A stretch of 33,184 bases of DNA from a virus, in IMG/VR virus record IMGVR_UViG_3300035180_002231, positions 1 through 33,184 of that record. One strand, 5' to 3'. Positions 31,570 through 33,184 of this stretch are shown here, in pieces. The notes under the pieces were generated by a model. The model was not told the origin of the DNA. It did not search any database and was given only the letters and a program-made list of their open reading frames with translations. The first letter of the stretch is position 1; the number at the start of each line of letters is the position of its first letter. The translations under genes and the position numbers were made by a program.

Positions 31570-32772
31570 ATGACTTATCATCCCATTGCATCCGCGTTTC
31601 CCTTCGTCAATGATCTTGAGATTTTTCGTGCCCAAGTTGGCGAAAAAGAGGAAATCCGGTACATGTTGCAGGACAATGGCTACACTGTTGTTTCTTACGT
31701 GGTTTCTAGTGAAAGCACGTTTGATAATCTATACGCTCTTGAATGTCGTGGCATTGTATTTGATTCGACGGGCAAGTTGGTTGCCCGTCCATTGACAAAG
31801 TTCTTCAACATGAACGAGAAGCCGAGCACGCAAGTTGCGGCGCTCGACTGGACGAAGGTTGTCCGCGTCATGGACAAGCGTGACGGCTCGATGATTCACA
31901 CAGTCAGGGTGACTCCGCAAGAGTCACCCTTCGAGCTCAACACGTTCACCCTGAAGTCCAAGAAGAGCTTCAAGTCGGACGTTGCTGTGCAAGCGCTCGC
32001 TTGGATGAAAACTCGTCAGAACTTCATCGATTTCTGCCAAAGCGTCACTGAAGCAGGCATGACGGCGATCTTCGAGTGGACATCGCCGACCGCCCGCATC
32101 GTGCTGCCGTATCAGCAAGACGAGCTGCAGCTCTTGCACATCCGTGAGAACTCGACTGGCCGGTACTTGAACCTCAGCGAGCTTGAGCTAACCGCAAGCG
32201 CCTTTGGCGTGCAGGTTGTCGAGACCACGCCGACCGCTCGTCAGCTGAATGACGTGATTCGGTTTTGTCCGTCCAGCATGGCTGAGATCCTGCTGAAGCT
32301 GGCTGAGACCGAAGAAAACATCGAAGGCTGGGTGGTTCAGTTTGAAGACGGTAACATGGTCAAGGTCAAGACCAAGTGGTACCTCGAGCGGCACCGTGCC
32401 ATGACCTTCTTGCGCGAGCGTGACATCGTCGGCGCTGTGCTCAACGAGAGCTTGGATGACCTGAAGGCGATGTTGGTCGGAGAGGGCGTGTGCATCGACG
32501 AGATCGTTGCAATCGAAGAGCAAACGGTGAGCTACATCCGTGGCATTGAATCCGAGCTCGACATCACCTACGCTCAGGCCATGCATATGACCAAGAAAGA
32601 AGCTGCGCTGCGGTTCGGTCCCGCTGGTGAAAAGCTTCCGTTGTTTAGTTTGCTCATGCACAAGATGGACGGCAAGGAGCCGGATATCAAGGGTTGGTAC
32701 CAGCGTAACGTACTGCCGACGATCCCGCTGCGACAGCTGAACCTGCTGCAATCGGTCGCTGAAGTTGAGTGA
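31570..32772 (+). CDS. rnlA: T4 RNA ligase 1-like (Rnl1), 400 aa
   Basis: The nucleotidyltransferase lysine is Lys103 in DKRDGSMI (motif I KxDGS). ECRGIVF near 58 and PLTKFFN near 75 precede it as in Rnl1. IFEWTSPTARI near 168, EGWVVQFEDG near 276 (motif IV) and MVKVKTKWY near 287 (motif V) follow. The C-terminal domain is Rnl1-like, and the total is slightly longer than T4's 374 aa. It joins RNA 5'-phosphate and 3'-OH ends, probably sealing tRNAs cut by host defences, with a PNK-like kinase at 17806 making the ends. It has its own promoter and GGAG ribosome site. Confidence 0.9.
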   Translation: MTYHPIASAFPFVNDLEIFRAQVGEKEEIRYMLQDNGYTVVSYVVSSESTFDNLYALECRGIVFDSTGKLVARPLTKFFNMNEKPSTQVAALDWTKVVRVMDKRDGSMIHTVRVTPQESPFELNTFTLKSKKSFKSDVAVQALAWMKTRQNFIDFCQSVTEAGMTAIFEWTSPTARIVLPYQQDELQLLHIRENSTGRYLNLSELELTASAFGVQVVETTPTARQLNDVIRFCPSSMAEILLKLAETEENIEGWVVQFEDGNMVKVKTKWYLERHRAMTFLRERDIVGAVLNESLDDLKAMLVGEGVCIDEIVAIEEQTVSYIRGIESELDITYAQAMHMTKKEAALRFGPAGEKLPLFSLLMHKMDGKEPDIKGWYQRNVLPTIPLRQLNLLQSVAEVE

Positions 32773-32774
32773 GA

Positions 32775-32870
32775 TTGTCAGCCGAGTACATCGCTTACCA
32801 AGAAGGTTACACCGTTTGTGATTGGAAAACATATGAGCGAAATAAACAAGTACACCGTGACCGGACCTAA
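32775..32870 (+). CDS. Possible 31-aa small protein
   Basis: A TTG start 2 bases after the RNA ligase stop opens a frame SAEYIAYQEGYTVCDW and so on, ending inside the next gene in another frame. It looks protein-like but has no ribosome site and may be a relic. Confidence 0.25.
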   Translation: MSAEYIAYQEGYTVCDWKTYERNKQVHRDRT

Positions 32871-33184
32871 CGGCGAGGTCCTCACTGTTCTCAACGGCAG
32901 TCTCGCACAGCGTCAAGGCGTCTCTGATGAAGCCATGGCAGCGCTCGTGACTTCGCATCAGCTTCGGCACGTTCTCTTCACAGCCGCAGAGCAGGTCAAG
33001 AGTGAACCACTGAAGCTTCGCATGCTAGCTCGCATGTTTACGGCTCTCGAGTTTGAACAGCAGAGGCTGTGGAACTTCGCGCTCGATGACAGGTTCCACC
33101 ACTTCTTCGAGCTTCCTGGATGCACATGTCCGAAGCTGGATAACCTTGAACGGCTTGGCACGAGCTACTCGATCAGGGCGCTTG
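32833..33184 (+). CDS. Conserved phage-type protein, N-terminal part (runs off the window)
   Basis: The ATG at 32833 begins MSEINKYTVTGPNGEV. A helical middle follows, then HHFFELPGCTCPKLDNLERL, a Cys/His-containing motif found at the end of a small protein in many tailed phages (ending CPxxDNxER). Its Cys-x-Cys may bind metal. The stop is beyond the window. The function is unknown. Confidence 0.65.
   Translation, partial: MSEINKYTVTGPNGEVLTVLNGSLAQRQGVSDEAMAALVTSHQLRHVLFTAAEQVKSEPLKLRMLARMFTALEFEQQRLWNFALDDRFHHFFELPGCTCPKLDNLERLGTSYSIRAL

Overview
The window looks like part of the genome of a large, T4-like tailed phage. It has no bacterial housekeeping operon, rRNA or recognisable tRNA. 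It does encode a phage type II DNA topoisomerase (large and medium subunits), a T4 Rnl1-type RNA ligase, a polynucleotide-kinase-like protein, a gp1-type dNMP kinase, a thymidylate synthase/dCMP hydroxymethylase-family enzyme, tail-fibre-like collagen proteins and a NadV/NatV NAD salvage pair. Most genes are on the + strand, are short, and overlap by 1 to 8 bases (ATGA, GTGA, TTGA), which suggests translational coupling. The host cannot be named from the sequence.

Layout. 1-4749 (- strand): three tandem, modular fibre/adhesin genes, two with long Gly-Pro-Thr collagen repeats, with T4-late-like CATAAATA boxes ahead of the first and third. 4852-7774: a methyltransferase-glycosyltransferase fusion and a second glycosyltransferase, which may decorate the collagen repeats. 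7788-10656: nucleotide genes (thymidylate synthase-family enzyme with a dCMP-type Asp, NMP kinase, deoxyribosyltransferase-like protein). 10660-13856: NAD+ salvage operon (natV-like, a small ORF, nadV-like) behind its own promoter and leader hairpins. 13853-20393: a run of small overlapping genes, including a deoxyribonucleotidase, GNAT acetyltransferase, HNH protein and PNK-like kinase. 20394-21316: no intact gene, but a candidate structured RNA and a frameshifted HNH homing endonuclease. 21317-22534: small conserved phage-type proteins. 22831-28980: the topoisomerase. 28981-33184: a NADAR protein in two frames, a nucleotidyltransferase-like protein, a membrane protein, dNMP kinase, RNA ligase and a partial gene.

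The most striking system is in the topoisomerase. Both subunit genes are broken by what look like split inteins. The large-subunit intein sits inside the TOPRIM active-site motif (EGD/SA), and a free-standing endonuclease gene lies between its two halves. The medium-subunit intein has the same layout, but only a 23-codon ORF remains where the endonuclease would be. Three further endonuclease relics are scattered in the window. Two of them abut genes whose first ~300-385 bases are AT-rich and then return abruptly to the local composition, as expected for co-converted homing flanks.

A second theme is NAD and ADP-ribose metabolism (NadV, NatV-Nudix, NADAR, deoxyribosyltransferase-like), suggestive of resistance to NAD-depleting or ADP-ribosylating host defences. 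A third is regulation: several genes have a TTTAC(A/T)-N17/18-TANAAT promoter, and at four genes a -10 box lies so close to an ATG without a Shine-Dalgarno that the mRNA should be leaderless.
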